Below are positions 61,795-64,000 of a stretch of 64,000 nucleotides of DNA, piece after piece. Origin of the DNA: Paenibacillus sp. SY21-1 (GTDB lineage Bacteria; Bacillota; Bacilli; Paenibacillales; Paenibacillaceae); NCBI RefSeq assembly GCF_005222705.1, contig NZ_STGF01000013.1, positions 124,001 to 188,000 of the forward strand, read 5' to 3'. Under the pieces are notes generated by a model, which was not told where the DNA came from, did not search any database, and saw only the letters and a program-made list of their open reading frames with translations. Position 1 is the stretch's first letter. Every line of letters begins with the position of its first letter. The position numbers and the translations under genes were made by a program.

Positions 61795-61891
61795 TGTTGA
61801 TCGCTCCCTTTTCATCATTAATGGCCGTCTGCCTTGCGGTAGAGCTCTCCGTGCCAGGCCTCGCCTCCCTTCCTAATCCAGCGCCTGCCGG

Positions 61892-62815
61892 TCACCCCTT
61901 CACGGAGCCAACCAGCATGCCTTGGACAAAATACCGCTGCACAAACGGATAAATGATCAGTACGGGCAGCGTCGCCACGACAATAAGCGAATATTTCAAA
62001 AGCTCGGAAAGCTGCTGCCGCTCTACCTGCTGCAAGGCGTCGGTCACCCCGGAGCTGTTGTTCATGATAATAATGCTGCGCAGCACGAGCTGGAGCGGAA
62101 ACAAATGAGCGGACTTCAAATAAATCAGCGCATCGAAATACGCATTCCATTGCCCGACTCCGTACATGAGCAGCAGCACGGCAAGAATCGGCTTGGATAG
62201 CGGAAGGACGACGCTGCGCATAAATCTCAGATCGCTGCAGCCGTCTATTTCGGCAGCCTCCACCAGCTCATCGGGAATCGATGACTGAAAGAAGGAGCGG
62301 GCAATGATAACCTGCCATACCCATATCGCATTCGGAATGAGCAGCGCCCAGCGGGAATCGATCAGCCCAAACTCCTTAACCACCATATAGGTCGGAATAA
62401 GCCCGCCGCTGAACAGCATGGTGAAGGTAATCAGCATCATGATCACGCTGCGGCCAAAAAAGGTTTTGCGCGACAGCGGGTAGGCGATCATGACCGTTAA
62501 AGCGACGCTGATAAGCGTGCCCGCCGTCGTATAGAACAAGGAGTTGCCGTAACCGGTCATAATCTGCGGAGTGGAGAACAGCACCTCAAAGCCGCGAAAG
62601 GAGATATCGACGGGCCATAGCCACACCTTGCCCGAGGTAACGGCAGCCGGGCTGCTGATCGAGCTGCTCATAATGTAGATGAGCGGATAAATGACTGCGA
62701 GCAGCACCAGCGACAGCACGACATAAATAATGAACAGAAACAGCCTGTCGCCGGCCGATTCCTTGATTTTCCGTCTGAACGGCTGCTGCCGCAGCGCCTG
62801 TTTTGTTGCCGACAT
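61892..62815 (-). CDS. Sugar ABC importer permease (YtcP-like)
   Basis: 307 residues, six membrane segments, EAA loop EAAEIDGCSDLRFMRSVVLPLSKP near residue 200; ends YFVQGMLVGSVKG. AAAAAGGGGAG lies before the start. It follows the first permease by 18 bases. Confidence 0.93.
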   Translation of the reverse strand: MSATKQALRQQPFRRKIKESAGDRLFLFIIYVVLSLVLLAVIYPLIYIMSSSISSPAAVTSGKVWLWPVDISFRGFEVLFSTPQIMTGYGNSLFYTTAGTLISVALTVMIAYPLSRKTFFGRSVIMMLITFTMLFSGGLIPTYMVVKEFGLIDSRWALLIPNAIWVWQVIIARSFFQSSIPDELVEAAEIDGCSDLRFMRSVVLPLSKPILAVLLLMYGVGQWNAYFDALIYLKSAHLFPLQLVLRSIIIMNNSSGVTDALQQVERQQLSELLKYSLIVVATLPVLIIYPFVQRYFVQGMLVGSVKG

Positions 62816-62833
62816 GGATGCACTCCCCTTTTT

Positions 62834-63742
62834 CTACCAAATACTCGATTTCGTCAGTCGTTTGGCGAGACCGTTCACGGTAACCAGCAGCGCCAGATTA
62901 ATGATGGAATTAAACAAGCCAACCGCGGTCGCGAAGCTGTAATTCGCATTAAGCAGCCCGATACGGTATACGTAGGTGGCGATAATCTCGGAATTGACCA
63001 TATTGAGCGGATTTTGCAGCAGATAGATTTTTTCAAACCCGATCGCCATGACGCTGCCAACGTTCAGAATAAGAATAATCGTGATGGTCGGCAGCAGCCC
63101 CGGAAGGTCGACGTGCCTGATTTTCTGAAAACGCGAAGCGCCGTCCACCTTGGCCGCCTCGTACAGCGTCGGATCGATGCCGGCGAGCGCGGCCAGGTAG
63201 ATGACGGCCGAATAACCCGCCGTCTGCCAAATGTCCGACCACACATAGATCGAGCGGAACATGCCCGCTTCGCCCAGAAAATTGATCGAATCGAAGCCAA
63301 GAGCGTTCAGAGCCACATTGGCAAAGCCGAGCCGCGGCGCGAGAAACAGCATAATAATCGAAACCATGACGACCGTCGAGATAAAATACGGCGCGAAGGT
63401 CACGAGCTGGACGAGCCGCTTGAAGCGTCCGCTGCGCACCTCATTAAGCATGAGCGCCAGCAGAATCGGCACCGGAAAACCGGCGAGCAGCAAGTATCCG
63501 CTGACGTAAATCGTATTTTTGACGAGCGGCCAGAACATCGGATTGTCAAAGAACAGCTTGAAATTTTTGAAGCCGACCCACGGACTGCCCCAAATGCCCT
63601 TGATGACGTTATAGTCCTTAAAGGCCAGCACCGCGTTCAGCATCGGATAGTATTTAAAAATAAGGAAGAACAGCACCGGCGGTATCATAATGAGATACAG
63701 CTGCCAATGCTTCCTCAAGCTCCTTCGCGCCTCCTTGGCCAT
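62834..63742 (-). CDS. Sugar ABC importer permease (LplB-like), first gene of the galactoside operon
   Basis: About 302 residues from ATG 63742. The frame is open far upstream and this ATG lacks a good ribosome binding site; a CTG at 63799 sits six bases after GGGGGG and could be the true, rare start, adding 19 residues. LplB hallmarks: YPMLNAVLAFKDYNVIKGIWGS near residue 35 and the EAA loop LYEAAKVDGASRFQKIRHVDLPGLLP near 195. The 258 bases from 63743 to the window end show no clear gene. Confidence 0.9.
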   Translation of the reverse strand: MAKEARRSLRKHWQLYLIMIPPVLFFLIFKYYPMLNAVLAFKDYNVIKGIWGSPWVGFKNFKLFFDNPMFWPLVKNTIYVSGYLLLAGFPVPILLALMLNEVRSGRFKRLVQLVTFAPYFISTVVMVSIIMLFLAPRLGFANVALNALGFDSINFLGEAGMFRSIYVWSDIWQTAGYSAVIYLAALAGIDPTLYEAAKVDGASRFQKIRHVDLPGLLPTITIILILNVGSVMAIGFEKIYLLQNPLNMVNSEIIATYVYRIGLLNANYSFATAVGLFNSIINLALLVTVNGLAKRLTKSSIW

Positions 63743-64000
63743 GCTGCGCTTGCCCGCGCGTCCTGACCTTCGTTGCTTCCATACAACCTCGTTTTCCAGA
63801 ACAATCCCCCCTAAGTCGCTGCCCGATGATGGATGATAGCGCTTTCTATATGCTCGATCATAGTGGATTTCGCCCCGCCCGCGACAGGTACACTTGCGTC
63901 GTTCAGCGTACAATAACGCCGATTTGAAGGGGGCAATTGGTCTTTGGGGCGTACAGTTGGGGATGGATGGTAGGGACGGCACTTAGAAGGTGAAAAGGGC

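Overview
The window looks like a Paenibacillus-type chromosome (Paenibacillaceae; inferred from content, no marker gene present). Signs are moderately high G+C, strong AGGAGG-type ribosome binding sites, S-layer homology (SLH) anchored surface proteins, LplB/YtcP-type sugar permeases without their own ATPase, YesM/YesN-type two-component systems, and many plant-polysaccharide enzymes. No rRNA, tRNA, CRISPR array or transposase gene was seen.

Layout. 1-8249 (-): most of a giant cyclic beta-glucan synthase that runs off the left edge. 8.5-10.4 kb (+): an AT-rich two-gene insert, an AAA ATPase plus a small PD-(D/E)XK-like nuclease candidate. 10.5-13.4 kb (-): a secreted copper-amine-oxidase-N-domain protein and a fumarylacetoacetate-hydrolase-family enzyme. 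13.6-23.5 kb (-): MFS transporter, cellulase-like hydrolase, YesN/YesM pair, two permeases and a solute-binding lipoprotein. 23.7-25.8 kb (+): GH43, VOC and DUF1801 proteins. 25.9-31.7 kb (-): permease-permease-binding protein-LacI-pectinesterase operon with a palindromic operator candidate upstream. 32-34.9 kb: a TIMP-like anchored protein, a Cu/Zn superoxide dismutase and an unknown lipoprotein. 35.0-35.5 kb: a MITE-like element and tandem repeats. 35.6-45.5 kb (-): YesN/YesM, binding protein, two permeases and a GH78 alpha-L-rhamnosidase, with a dispersed 96-99 bp repeat family on both sides of the binding-protein gene. 45.9-47.6 kb (-): GHL10-type secreted hydrolase. 47.7-54.3 kb (-): a cobalamin-riboswitch operon. 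54.6-63.7 kb (-): two permeases, a binding protein and a 1829-residue SLH-anchored GH27 alpha-galactosidase.

How it works together. Four sugar ABC importers, each a binding lipoprotein with two permeases, would depend on a shared MsmX-like ATPase encoded elsewhere. They sit with hydrolases for rhamnose-, galactose-, arabinose- and pectin-containing plant glycans, so most of the window is a set of glycan foraging loci.

The most interesting locus is the B12-riboswitch operon. It encodes an SLH-anchored alpha/alpha-barrel protein, a membrane-anchored DUF4430 protein, and a complete ECF transporter (T, fused double ATPase, S). The alpha/alpha barrel and DUF4430 are the two halves of animal intrinsic factor/transcobalamin, here on separate cell-surface proteins. 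This suggests a split, surface-tethered cobalamin-capture system feeding an ECF importer. The second candidate is the ATPase/nuclease pair, which has the look of a phage-defence cassette.
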